Source of the DNA: CBDCNP01 sp965222425
GTDB taxonomy: Bacteria > Acidobacteriota > Vicinamibacteria > Marinacidobacterales > DATDRI01
Direction of reading: 5' to 3'
Length of the DNA: 64,000 nt
NCBI GenBank assembly: GCA_965222425.1
Contig: CBDCTW010000022.1
Location: forward strand, 930,001 to 994,000
A model generated the notes under the pieces. That model was not told where the DNA came from. It made no database searches and saw nothing but the letters and a program-made list of their open reading frames with translations. Of this stretch, positions 8,281 through 17,110 are shown piece after piece; the first letter of the stretch is position 1; each line of letters starts with the position of its first letter. Made by a program: the position numbers and the translations under genes.

Positions 8281-9462
8281 ATGAAAAAATCCCGCGATTC
8301 CCAAGGGATGATCAGCCCTGTTACGGGCGAGCCGGTCAGCGGTCTGTTCTCCGAAGAGGAGCAGACCACCGGTCGGGCGCGATTCCTAGAGATCCTCCGA
8401 GGCCTAGGCTCCGACTTCGTCCAGTGGGTGAAGAACCCCCGCTCTTCCGATGCGGCGCTGAGCCCCCTCACCGGCGACCGGTTGGATGAACGCCGCCCAG
8501 ACGAGGATCAGACGAAGGGGCTCGCGCGGCTCTCGGAAATCGCCCGGGCTCTGTTCTCGGAGTTGCGTCAGCGGATCAAGGACCCACGCGCTTCTGATCC
8601 GGCCCGCAGTCCGCTCACCGGCGCCCCTAGGGAGGATCTCTTCGCGGTAGAGAGCGAAAGCAAACGGGCCCTCGGATCTCTGGGCGGGGTCTTCGCCGTC
8701 TACTTCGGGGTCGGTCTTTTCTACATCCTGTTGCTCGTCGTCCTCCGCTGGATGCCGGAGGGTCCGAACCGTCCCATCGAGGTCAATCTCCCCAACCTCG
8801 TATTCTTGGTAGAGGAGGGACCGGGAGGTGGCGGCGGAGGGGGGGGCAGTGAGTCTCCCGAACCGGTCTCTGCTCTCAGGATTGAAGGAGAGGACCTCGC
8901 TAAGCAGGCGATCGACATCGAGGACGAGGACCGGCTGGTCTTCGAGAAGCTGGTCGAAAAGAAAGAAGAGGAGCCGCCCGAAGAAGAGCCCGAAGAGGAA
9001 AGGGAGATCAAGGCTCCGATCGTTGAACAGTCTCCCGACGATATGGAGCAGGTAGGTGAGATCGATTCCCCCGAACAGCTTGTGGCATCCGCGGGGCCCA
9101 AATCGGGAACCGGCATGGGAGAGGGCGTCGGCCCGGGGATCGGCGAAGGTGAAGGCGGTGGTTTCGGCGGCGGGGCGTATCGACTTGGTTCGGGCGTTGT
9201 GCCTCCAGAAATCCGACGTCGGGTGCCGCCCTCCTACACCGACGAAGCGCTCGGCGGGAAGATTCGGGGAACCGTCCTTCTAGAAGTGGTCGTCCTTGCC
9301 GACGGGACGGTAGGACCGATCCGGATCATCCGAAGCCTCGACCCCGGCCTGGATCTCAAAGCGATCGAGGCAGTGAGACAGTGGAGGTTCAAGCCCGCTT
9401 TGTTTCAGAGCAAACCGGTGGATCTCCTCGTCGAGATCATCGTCGACTTCAACATCCTGTAA
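8281..9462 (+). CDS. TonB-family energy transducer with triplicated N-terminal cytosolic repeat
   Basis: 393 residues. A single membrane segment (about 133-156) is followed by an acidic, Pro/Glu- and Gly-rich periplasmic linker (with an eight-glycine run near 180) and a C-terminal TonB domain (about 310-393; GTVLLEVVVLADGTVGPIRI, AVRQWRFKPA). TonB proteins transmit proton-motive energy to outer-membrane receptors such as the one encoded at 11539. Unusually, about 130 residues precede the membrane segment and consist of a 49-residue unit opening with SP(V/L)TG at 12, 61 and 110. TonB proteins normally have a very short cytosolic tail. The start is uncertain: no good Shine-Dalgarno is close, and M10 is possible. 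Confidence 0.82.
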   Translation: MKKSRDSQGMISPVTGEPVSGLFSEEEQTTGRARFLEILRGLGSDFVQWVKNPRSSDAALSPLTGDRLDERRPDEDQTKGLARLSEIARALFSELRQRIKDPRASDPARSPLTGAPREDLFAVESESKRALGSLGGVFAVYFGVGLFYILLLVVLRWMPEGPNRPIEVNLPNLVFLVEEGPGGGGGGGGSESPEPVSALRIEGEDLAKQAIDIEDEDRLVFEKLVEKKEEEPPEEEPEEEREIKAPIVEQSPDDMEQVGEIDSPEQLVASAGPKSGTGMGEGVGPGIGEGEGGGFGGGAYRLGSGVVPPEIRRRVPPSYTDEALGGKIRGTVLLEVVVLADGTVGPIRIIRSLDPGLDLKAIEAVRQWRFKPALFQSKPVDLLVEIIVDFNIL

Positions 9463-9471
9463 GTAAAGCTT

Positions 9472-11034
9472 CTACTTGTAGCGCACACCCCCCTTTACCA
9501 CGACGAATACGCGCTTCATCGCCCTCATGTCGAGGAGCGGATTTCCAGCGACCACGATGACGTCGGCCAGTTTTCCGACCTCGAGCGTACCCAGCTGATC
9601 GGTTAGTCCAAGAGCTTCCGCTCCGATGCGCGTGGAGGCTTCGATGACCCGCATGGGGCTCATACCCAGCTCGACCATGTACTGCATCTCATTGGTGTTC
9701 GGATCTTCTTGCTGAAAGTTCAAGTAAGCGGGGGTGTCGGTTCCCATCGAGAACTTCGCTCCGGCGCGGATGAACCGGCGCGCGTTCTCGCGCGAGGTTG
9801 CTCGCCGCTTCATCATCTCGTTGTAGGACGGTCCTCGGAGGCCAAACGCATCGTCACCCGACTCATCGGACGGCCGGGCGCGACGCTCGTAGGTAGGAAG
9901 GCCGGACTGATCCGGGTGCCGCTGGTTGTAGACGAGCTTGTCCCGGTAGCGCATCAGGATGCGGTACTCCTTGGGCTCCATCGACATGATGTAGAGCGTC
10001 TCGCCCCAGCGATGTGGATCCTCGGCCCTGTTTGCGCCCGCCACCATGACCTCGAGAAGCGTGTCGACGATGACTCCTTTCTTGACGTAGGCGTCGATGA
10101 TGTCCTCGTCGATGAGCTCGCTTCCATAAAAGGGGTGCTCGAGAGTATCGATATCGAACGCCGTCATGCGTCTCAACCCCTCGTTGTGCCCACCACAATG
10201 GACGTCGATGAACTTCCCGTTCTTGTGGGCCTTATCGATGATGAAGCGAAGCTGCTCATCGGTGAAGTCGTTCTTGCCGTCATAGACCTCGCCCGACATA
10301 TAAAGCTTCCAATAATTGAAGTCAGGGCCGAGGAACTTATCGGTATCTTCTTCGAGGTCGTCGACGATGTTATACGCGAACTCGTTGCGCATCCAATCGA
10401 TGGCATCGGCCGGCGTCTTCGCGATCTTGGTGTAATGTGCGAAGTGCTCCGGGCTCGTGAACAAAGCTCCGCCGAGGAAGATTCGAGGTCCGGCCATCTC
10501 ACCACGGTCGATGGCTTGTTTGATGGGCAGCAACCTTTTCCACGGTCCGCTGGTCTGTCTTTGGCTGGTGATGCCCTGCATGAGGTAGACCCAGGCTCGA
10601 AACGGCATCCGCGCGAACGTTTCCTCCCACCTTGCCCGGATCTCGTCCATGGGGAGGTCGGCGGTGGGGGCCGGATAAATAGGGTTCAATTGAATGTGCT
10701 GATTCGAATTAATGAGACCTGGCATGATGGTCATGCCGGAGGCATCGATGACCTCGGCGCCTTCCGGAATCTGAACATCTTTCATGGGACCCACCCACTT
10801 GATGTGCTCCCCTTCGATCACGATTGCATAGTCTTGTTTCGGAGGCGCGCCGGTGGCATCGATGAAAATCCCTCCTTGAACGACAATGGACCGGACGGGA
10901 CGGAACGGTGGCTCTTGCGGACCCAAGAAGACGGGCGTCTGCTGGGCACTGAGAATCATCGGCAGCAATACAAAACTCGCTACGAACCAAATGAGAGGCA
11001 ACAAAACGGTGATCGAATAAGACGTTTTCTCCAT
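9472..11034 (-). CDS. Exported amidohydrolase (imidazolonepropionase-like), altered HxH motif
   Basis: 520 residues with an N-terminal signal or anchor (about 8-30, ending SAQQ). It has the composite domain of the amidohydrolase superfamily (IDATGAPP, VIEGEHIKWVGP, IPEGAEVIDASGMTIMPGL) and the closing segment LGTLEVGKLADVIVVAGNPL. These enzymes use one or two metals to hydrolyse amide or related bonds. The first metal motif, normally HxH after PGLID, reads NSNQH (N111, H113), so one ligand is missing; a later VHCGGHNEG and GTDTPA are present. A strong AGGAGGAGG precedes the ATG. Close paralogue at 41574-43085 with the same change. Convergent with the TonB gene, 9 bp apart. Confidence 0.85.
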   Translation of the reverse strand: MEKTSYSITVLLPLIWFVASFVLLPMILSAQQTPVFLGPQEPPFRPVRSIVVQGGIFIDATGAPPKQDYAIVIEGEHIKWVGPMKDVQIPEGAEVIDASGMTIMPGLINSNQHIQLNPIYPAPTADLPMDEIRARWEETFARMPFRAWVYLMQGITSQRQTSGPWKRLLPIKQAIDRGEMAGPRIFLGGALFTSPEHFAHYTKIAKTPADAIDWMRNEFAYNIVDDLEEDTDKFLGPDFNYWKLYMSGEVYDGKNDFTDEQLRFIIDKAHKNGKFIDVHCGGHNEGLRRMTAFDIDTLEHPFYGSELIDEDIIDAYVKKGVIVDTLLEVMVAGANRAEDPHRWGETLYIMSMEPKEYRILMRYRDKLVYNQRHPDQSGLPTYERRARPSDESGDDAFGLRGPSYNEMMKRRATSRENARRFIRAGAKFSMGTDTPAYLNFQQEDPNTNEMQYMVELGMSPMRVIEASTRIGAEALGLTDQLGTLEVGKLADVIVVAGNPLLDMRAMKRVFVVVKGGVRYK

Positions 11035-11538
11035 CTTCCTCCTCCTCGCGACATAGACAAACCGCCATGGACTATCTCAAAACTTGGCGGCTCGGGCAAC
11101 GTAAAACAAGGCTCATCTGGCAGAAAATGCGGTGCTTGGAAAACTGCGAGAATTCGGGTGGTTGGATCCTTATCCAAACGGTTGGATTAAAACCCCGCCG
11201 ATTGCATACCGAGGCTCCCGCCAGATGATGCGAATCCGTTTGAACACAGCAACTTATCCAGATTCGGATTTTCGGGTCCTGCTGGCATTGGAATTGCTCT
11301 GCTTTACGTGCGTGGGATGTGGGTGTCATGCAACTCCGGACAGCGCGCCCCGCGAATGCTTCTTGGAGCACTGGGCTGAGAATCAACAAGCCCCAGACTT
11401 TCTTGACTCCCAGGCCCATTTTGAGCTACAAGGGCCATCTAGTATAAGTGTACGCTGTGTACCACATCTGTTTAGTCATAGGTATTTGGGGGGGGTATGG
11501 CTCTGATTAGCCTTGCCCCCTACTCAAGGAGGAAGATT
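11035..11538. other. Intergenic region between divergent amidohydrolase and receptor genes
   Basis: About 500 bp between divergent starts. It must hold both promoters, but I see no convincing -35/-10 pair, only a TATAAG at 11453-11458 and an eight-G run at 11488-11495. Short open frames here lack ribosome-binding sites and family resemblance, so I call no gene. Confidence 0.5.
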
Positions 11539-14484
11539 ATGAGATCCTGGTGGGCCTCTTCGTTCGTATTAGTTTTACTCTCAGCACTCCTGGCGGCTCC
11601 CGCTGGGGCTCAGGTCGGTATGACCGAAATGACCGGATCCGTTTCCGACGGAACCGGGGCTATCCTGCCCGGGGTGACAATTACCGCGACACTCCCCGCC
11701 ACCGGCATCGTAAGGACCGCAGTGTCCGGTGCCGATGGGAAATATGCGTTCACGCAGTTGCCTGTCGGCAGGTGGACGTTCGAGTTCGTGTTGGCTGGCT
11801 TCGACTCCGCGCGGCTCGAGGTCATGGAGCTCAACGTGGGTCAAAGGCCTACGGTCAACGTCACGATGCAGTTGGCCGGCGTCTCCGAGTCCATTACTGT
11901 TCAAGCCGAGACGCCCGTCATCGCGACGACTCGGTCCGAGCTGTCTCACACGGTCCAAGACATCCAGGTCGAGGAGCTTCCCGTCCTCGGCCGAGACTGG
12001 TTGGGCTTCGCACTACTCGCACCGGGTGTCAAGTCGGATGGCGCCGAGGGGAGCCAGGACTCGGCACCGGTGGCTGGCATCGGGATCGGTCGCCAGGATA
12101 AGGTCCTCATCGACGGGGCGGACGTCAACAACCGCTCGACGTCGACGGGCATCGACATCAAGATCTCCAAGGAGACCATTGCCGAGTTCGAGGTCAAGAC
12201 CAACCAATTCGACGCCCAGCTCGGTCAGAGCGGCACCTCGGTGACCCAGGCGATCACCAAGTCGGGAACCGACGCCTTCCACGGAAGCGGCTTCTACTAC
12301 GCTCGTCAAGGCAGCTGGAACGCGCCCGACTTCTTTAGTGGGGTCAAGGACGAGGCGTTCGAGCAGGATCAGGTCGGCGGAGTCATCGGGGGCCCCGTGA
12401 TTCCAGGCAAAGCGTTCTTCTTCCTCAGCTACGAGTGGCAGAATACGCCGCGTACGTGCTCATCGAACAGCGGGATCACCGCCATCGACGCTCAGCAGGT
12501 AGGCTGCGGTGACGAACGGAATCTATGGTTCGCCCGCGGAGACGCTCAAATCACCCCGAACCACCGCGTGGCGTTTCGCTGGAACAAGGCCACGCGACTG
12601 CGGCCGCATGGCACGGTCGGCGGCGGCACGGTGCCGGGCCACTCGATCGACTTTGATTTCGACTTCGACCGCTTCAACGTCTCCTTGGACTCGGTGATCG
12701 GCGGAACCATGGTCAACCGGTTCATGTACAATTATCTGAACACCGACCGCTTTTTCGCCAAGCGCGGTGAAAGCCTGCCAGAGGCTCGGGTCCCTGGAGC
12801 ACTCACGACGGCAGGACCTACTCAAATTTTTCCGAGCGCCCGGCTCGGAGGCGCTATCGGCTCTGGCTTCGAGAACCCCGACTACTGGTCCATGAGAGAT
12901 GACTTCTCCACGTTTTTCACAAAGGGTGGAGACCACAACCTGAAGTTCGGCGGCTACCTCGAAAGGGCCGCGCTCCAGGGCTTCTTCCTCCAGTTTACCA
13001 ACGGCGCCTTCACCTACGACCAAGATCCTGGGAATCTTCAGACCTGCTGCACCTCGGAGGTACAGGCCGATTGGGACACTTCCCAGTTTGCGCCAGCCGC
13101 CCGCTACCAGCAGAAATTAGGTGACCCGAACATCGATACCAACCAAGATTTCTACTCCTTCTACGTCCAGGACGACTGGTCGATCAATGAAAAGCTCACC
13201 CTCAACCTCGGACTTCGCTACGATCTGGAGAAGGGGTCGCTGTTTAACGACCAACCAGACGCGATTCTCCAACCCGTGTTCAGTGACGACACCGATAACT
13301 TCCAGCCCCGATTCGGCTTTGCTTATGACCTCAAAGGCGATGCAAAGACCATCATCCGGGGCGGAATGGGGAGATTCACATCCCAGGCGTTCTTGAACAT
13401 CGCGCTCTTGGTGCAGCAATCGAATCGCCGTGAGGAGCTGGAGGTATCGGTCATCAACGACGGTACGAATCCCAACTTCAACACCGATCCGCTGCAGGGT
13501 CGCGCGTTCGAGGACTTCCAGGCCGCAATCGGAGTGGTCCCCATCGATATCGCCATCTTCCCTGTCGGCACGCAGATTCCGGATCTGTGGACTTTCACCA
13601 TCGGAATCGCGCAGGAGTTAGGACCTTCTGGGGCTCTCGAGATCGACTACACGCATCAGAGGACCAACAATCAGTTCCTGACGCGGGAAGTCAATCTCTT
13701 CTTCGACCAGGCCAACAACCGGCCGTTTCCGGTGGTGAGCGGAAACTACCCGGAGCTCGGTGGGGAAGTTGTGGGCATGGGTCGACCGAACGCGGCCTTC
13801 AACTCTATCCGCGAGTTCCGAAACGAGGCCGTCGCCCGCTACCACGGTCTCTCCGTCGCGTACACCAAGCGGTTCACCGACAACTGGTCCGCGGGTGCGA
13901 CTTACCTGCTCTCCAGGAACAGAGACAACGCATCCCAGTTCGACCGGCAGCCGAGCAACCCGTTCGACCTCGACGACGAGTATGGCATTTCCGAGCACGA
14001 CCAGCTTCATCGCTTCACGGCGAACTGGGTCTGGCAGTTGCCCAAAAAGTTCCTCTTCAGCGGGATCGTCTATAGCGCCTCCGGACTAGCCAGGCGTGCT
14101 ATCTTGAGCGGTGCGGATCTCTACGGCACGGCTCCGCAGTCGCGCGGGCTGATCCCCAGGCCGACCTGCGGTCTCGAGCCGCGCATCGCCGCGGCCTGCG
14201 CGCAACTCGGAATTCCCGACGGCACGCGCATACCGCGGAACTCCATCCGGTCGGACAGCGTCTTCCGAGTGGACCTACGCTTCGCCTGGCGACTTCGCAT
14301 CAGTGAAGGCGCCGTCTCCATCGAGCCGAGTTTTGAGGTCTTCAACCTATTCAACCGCGAGAACTACGACCCTCGAAGCTATAGCACGAACCTGGGAAGC
14401 GGGGCCTTCGGTCAGCCGGGCCGATCCTCGAACCTACCCTACCTGCCTCGCAACCTTCAGATGGGCATTATCGTGCGGTTCTAG
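11539..14484 (+). CDS. TonB-dependent receptor, Oar-like (carboxypeptidase-regulatory domain, plug, barrel)
   Basis: 981 residues from the ATG at 11539, chosen because AGGAGG lies 6 nt before it and a clean signal peptide follows (MRSWWASS...AAPAGAQ). Domains: carboxypeptidase-regulatory-like Ig fold (about 25-110; GSVSDGTGAILPGVTITATL, TFEFVLAGF), plug (about 115-230; LPVLGRDW, VLIDGADVNNRS), then a 22-strand-type barrel ending in aromatic IIVRF. Proteins of this build import bulky substrates, or secrete proteins in the Myxococcus Oar case, across the outer membrane using TonB. They are abundant in Acidobacteriota. It is the natural partner of the TonB-like protein at 8281. A strong terminator follows 24 nt after the stop. 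Confidence 0.93.
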   Translation: MRSWWASSFVLVLLSALLAAPAGAQVGMTEMTGSVSDGTGAILPGVTITATLPATGIVRTAVSGADGKYAFTQLPVGRWTFEFVLAGFDSARLEVMELNVGQRPTVNVTMQLAGVSESITVQAETPVIATTRSELSHTVQDIQVEELPVLGRDWLGFALLAPGVKSDGAEGSQDSAPVAGIGIGRQDKVLIDGADVNNRSTSTGIDIKISKETIAEFEVKTNQFDAQLGQSGTSVTQAITKSGTDAFHGSGFYYARQGSWNAPDFFSGVKDEAFEQDQVGGVIGGPVIPGKAFFFLSYEWQNTPRTCSSNSGITAIDAQQVGCGDERNLWFARGDAQITPNHRVAFRWNKATRLRPHGTVGGGTVPGHSIDFDFDFDRFNVSLDSVIGGTMVNRFMYNYLNTDRFFAKRGESLPEARVPGALTTAGPTQIFPSARLGGAIGSGFENPDYWSMRDDFSTFFTKGGDHNLKFGGYLERAALQGFFLQFTNGAFTYDQDPGNLQTCCTSEVQADWDTSQFAPAARYQQKLGDPNIDTNQDFYSFYVQDDWSINEKLTLNLGLRYDLEKGSLFNDQPDAILQPVFSDDTDNFQPRFGFAYDLKGDAKTIIRGGMGRFTSQAFLNIALLVQQSNRREELEVSVINDGTNPNFNTDPLQGRAFEDFQAAIGVVPIDIAIFPVGTQIPDLWTFTIGIAQELGPSGALEIDYTHQRTNNQFLTREVNLFFDQANNRPFPVVSGNYPELGGEVVGMGRPNAAFNSIREFRNEAVARYHGLSVAYTKRFTDNWSAGATYLLSRNRDNASQFDRQPSNPFDLDDEYGISEHDQLHRFTANWVWQLPKKFLFSGIVYSASGLARRAILSGADLYGTAPQSRGLIPRPTCGLEPRIAAACAQLGIPDGTRIPRNSIRSDSVFRVDLRFAWRLRISEGAVSIEPSFEVFNLFNRENYDPRSYSTNLGSGAFGQPGRSSNLPYLPRNLQMGIIVRF

Positions 14485-14507
14485 GCCTCCGAATCCGCGC
14501 GAACCAC

Positions 14508-14541
14508 AAAGCCCCGGCCTTCACGGGCCGGGGCTTTTTTT
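14508..14541 (+). terminator. Rho-independent terminator of the receptor gene
   Basis: A GC-rich inverted repeat (AAAGCCCCGGCC with GGCCGGGGCTTT, short loop TTCACG) is followed by a run of seven T on the plus strand. Confidence 0.92.
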
Positions 14542-14560
14542 GTGTGGAGCTACTGTTGTA

Positions 14561-15331
14561 TCAATCCATCACCTTTAGTCCAGGAGTATCGTTAGCAACG
14601 ATAGATTTGCTAACGCCCGTATCGGGATATGCGATTCTGCTTTGTGTGAGTCCGGCATCTATAAGTGCCGCCAGCATATTGATAGTAACGGCAAACGGGT
14701 CAATAACGGGCACGGACAGCTTCATAGCTGCCAGCTTCCCTTGTAGATCTTCGGCAAGAAAAGCAAAACCCGTACAGCAAATTACTAACGTATCGGCGTG
14801 TGCTTCAACAATCGCATTTCTGGCTGCCTCCGCCAGCAATGTCGCAGTTCGCGCCGGATCGGTACCTATTTCCACAACCGGGATGCCAACCACCTGACAC
14901 GACGCGAGACGGGAACTCAGCCCCGCCTTATGTACTTGTTCCCGGAAATACCGCGCAGAAAACTCACTCGTGACCAGGAGACTGAATCGACGTCCCAGCA
15001 AGGCCGCAACATGCATCGATGTATGGCCGGGTCCGAGTACCGGGATAGATACACTTTCGCGCACTTCCCCCACACCAGGATCCGCCATGCAGTTGACCAT
15101 GATCCCGTCGACACCTTCCTTTTCAGCTTTAACCGCATTCTTGATCAGATCTGGCACTGACAAGCTGATTGCAGTGAGTGATTCCGTTGTTTCCAGCTCC
15201 GGTCCGGTGTCGGGGAAATCTACGCTGAAGGTCAGGTCTTCGCGGGCATAGCGCTGGCTTGTTTGTTGTAACAAATTCTCTGACAGATATTCTGTTGGAA
15301 CAAACGCTCCAATTATTCTGATATGTTTCAT
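14561..15331 (-). CDS. Aspartate/glutamate/hydantoin racemase family protein
   Basis: 256 residues, the length of HyuE-type racemases. Both catalytic cysteines of the two-base mechanism are visible: VNCMADPGV (about 81) and VICCTGF (about 184). Members racemise hydantoins, Asp/Glu, allantoin or maleate-like substrates without cofactor. AGGAGG precedes the ATG. It is the last gene of hyuA-hyuB-racemase, which favours racemisation of a hydantoin- or lactam-like substrate before stereospecific opening. Codon use and GC are clearly lower than in neighbours on both sides. Confidence 0.82.
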   Translation of the reverse strand: MKHIRIIGAFVPTEYLSENLLQQTSQRYAREDLTFSVDFPDTGPELETTESLTAISLSVPDLIKNAVKAEKEGVDGIMVNCMADPGVGEVRESVSIPVLGPGHTSMHVAALLGRRFSLLVTSEFSARYFREQVHKAGLSSRLASCQVVGIPVVEIGTDPARTATLLAEAARNAIVEAHADTLVICCTGFAFLAEDLQGKLAAMKLSVPVIDPFAVTINMLAALIDAGLTQSRIAYPDTGVSKSIVANDTPGLKVMD

Positions 15332-15376
15332 TCAACTTCCTCCTAAATGCAACGTTCGCTACGTCCTTACATGCAA

Positions 15377-17110
15377 CTATCCGGCAAGCGTCTGTCGGCG
15401 TTTTGCTGTGGCTTCCATGTCAACCTGGAGATCATCTCCCTTGAGGATAACCGCATAAAGTTCCTCAGCAGCTTCTCGGCTGACGTATCCGTCAAATACA
15501 TCCCTACGTACAAGATCCGCGTCCCGTTCGAGGGGGTTACCATATCCGCCTCCGCCCCCGGTTCGTGCAACAACCCGCGAGCCCTTCTTCAGTAAAATGC
15601 CAGCTGTTTTCAGCACGTCATATGGTGTCTCGTCACCTTGCGGATGAATTGTGACTTGCGGTATCGATCCCATATGCCCGCCAAACAATCCCCACTGCGG
15701 CGTCTTCGTTCGGTCGAAATGGGCCTGAAAGGTAACGTCTGTTAATGCTTCATACTCCTTGATAGTGTTCAAGCCGCCTCGCCACTTACCAGCACCACCC
15801 GTATCTATTCCCATCTCGAGGCGATTAATCAGTATCGGACTGCGACTCTCCTGGGTTTCAACAGGGCTGTTACGAAAATCTCCCGCGACAGAATGTGTAA
15901 TTGCACTCACCCCGTCCACACCCGAACTGGCACCCCAACCACCGTTCATCGACTCACCACCGATCCAGAATTCTCCGGTCTCCGGGTCTCTGCCATAGAC
16001 TTCCAGATTCCAGGAATCTCCCGGCAACCCCGACACGACACGGTCCGGGATCGCCGGAGCAAGGGCCTTAAAAATCAAATCAAGCAACAACATAACGGGT
16101 ATTGGCCGCATGCCCCCGACGGGTTCTTGCGCCCAGAAAATGGATGCCCGTTCAGCGATCACATGAACAGGAATGAAACTCCCATGATTTACTTCAGGAA
16201 CAGGACTCGGATAAAGAAAGGCAAGCGCCAGTTTTGCCATTGCCTTTGTTGATGGAAGACCCGTGTTGATGTTGCCGGCGTGTTGTTTGTCTGAGCCAGT
16301 GGTGTCAACCGTTATTTCATCACCGGCTATTGTTACCTTTACCCTTACAAGCACGGGATCATCGGTAACCCCATCGTTGTCAATATAGCCTTCCTCTTCA
16401 TATACACCGTCTGGAATGCTTGATATGAATTCCCGGTACTTGGCCTCGGTTACATCAAATATATCCCGCGTGGCTTGTCTGATAACGTCCAGTCCAAAAC
16501 GCTCAATTAACTGCAGATACCTTTTCTCACCCACCCTGGCAGCCGCGACCATCGCATTCATATCACCCAGGATTGTCCTGGGTACTCTGGAGTTGAGGAG
16601 TAGTAAGTCAACGACATCTGAAACGAACTCGCCTCCGCGCATGATCCTGATTGGTGGTATGCGTATCCCTTCTTGGTAGATTTCGGTCGTTCCCGCCGGA
16701 TGTCCGGGAGTCGCCGCACCAACGTCGCCCCAATGTGCTCTTATGGCACCAAAGCCGACAGGCTTCCCTTCATAGACGTACACGCAGACGATATCCACGT
16801 CATTCAGGTGAGCCCCGACGATATACGTATCGTTGACAACAAAAACATCTCCTTCTTTCATGTTGTCCAGGCCGTATTTGTCAACGACGGCCTGTACTGC
16901 CGCCTCCAGCCCTCCGGTGAAGTAGGGTGTACCTGGTGCCTGTGCCAGTAATTGCACCCTTTCGTTATAAAGGGAGACACCGTAATCGTGGCTTTCGTAA
17001 ATGACTGGCGAATATGCACTGCGATTTAATACCGCACTCATATCATCCCCGGTCGCATAAAATGCGTTCCGGATAACTTCCGTCGTAATGGGATCTATTG
17101 TCGACCTCAT
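15377..17110 (-). CDS. hyuB: Hydantoinase B / oxoprolinase family subunit
   Basis: 577 residues covering the HyuB domain: IDPITTEVIRNAFYA at the start, VFVNDTY-type segment (VFVVNDTYIVGAHLNDVDIV), IRAHWGDVG, and the closing VVARTGGGGGYGNPLERD glycine-rich motif. HyuB with HyuA catalyses ATP-dependent opening of hydantoins, 5-oxoproline, caprolactam or related rings; relatives act as carboxylases. The start overlaps the hyuA stop by 4 bp (ATGA). Lower GC than the flanks suggests acquisition. The substrate cannot be read from sequence. Confidence 0.88.
   Translation of the reverse strand: MRSTIDPITTEVIRNAFYATGDDMSAVLNRSAYSPVIYESHDYGVSLYNERVQLLAQAPGTPYFTGGLEAAVQAVVDKYGLDNMKEGDVFVVNDTYIVGAHLNDVDIVCVYVYEGKPVGFGAIRAHWGDVGAATPGHPAGTTEIYQEGIRIPPIRIMRGGEFVSDVVDLLLLNSRVPRTILGDMNAMVAAARVGEKRYLQLIERFGLDVIRQATRDIFDVTEAKYREFISSIPDGVYEEEGYIDNDGVTDDPVLVRVKVTIAGDEITVDTTGSDKQHAGNINTGLPSTKAMAKLALAFLYPSPVPEVNHGSFIPVHVIAERASIFWAQEPVGGMRPIPVMLLLDLIFKALAPAIPDRVVSGLPGDSWNLEVYGRDPETGEFWIGGESMNGGWGASSGVDGVSAITHSVAGDFRNSPVETQESRSPILINRLEMGIDTGGAGKWRGGLNTIKEYEALTDVTFQAHFDRTKTPQWGLFGGHMGSIPQVTIHPQGDETPYDVLKTAGILLKKGSRVVARTGGGGGYGNPLERDADLVRRDVFDGYVSREAAEELYAVILKGDDLQVDMEATAKRRQTLAG

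Noticed and set aside
9709..11190. 493-residue plus-strand frame opposite the amidohydrolase
   Set aside because: Shadow of the amidohydrolase on the other strand; composition is typical of antisense translation.
11132..11506. 124-residue frame in the receptor upstream region
   Set aside because: No Shine-Dalgarno, no recognisable sequence, and it overlaps the receptor start region.
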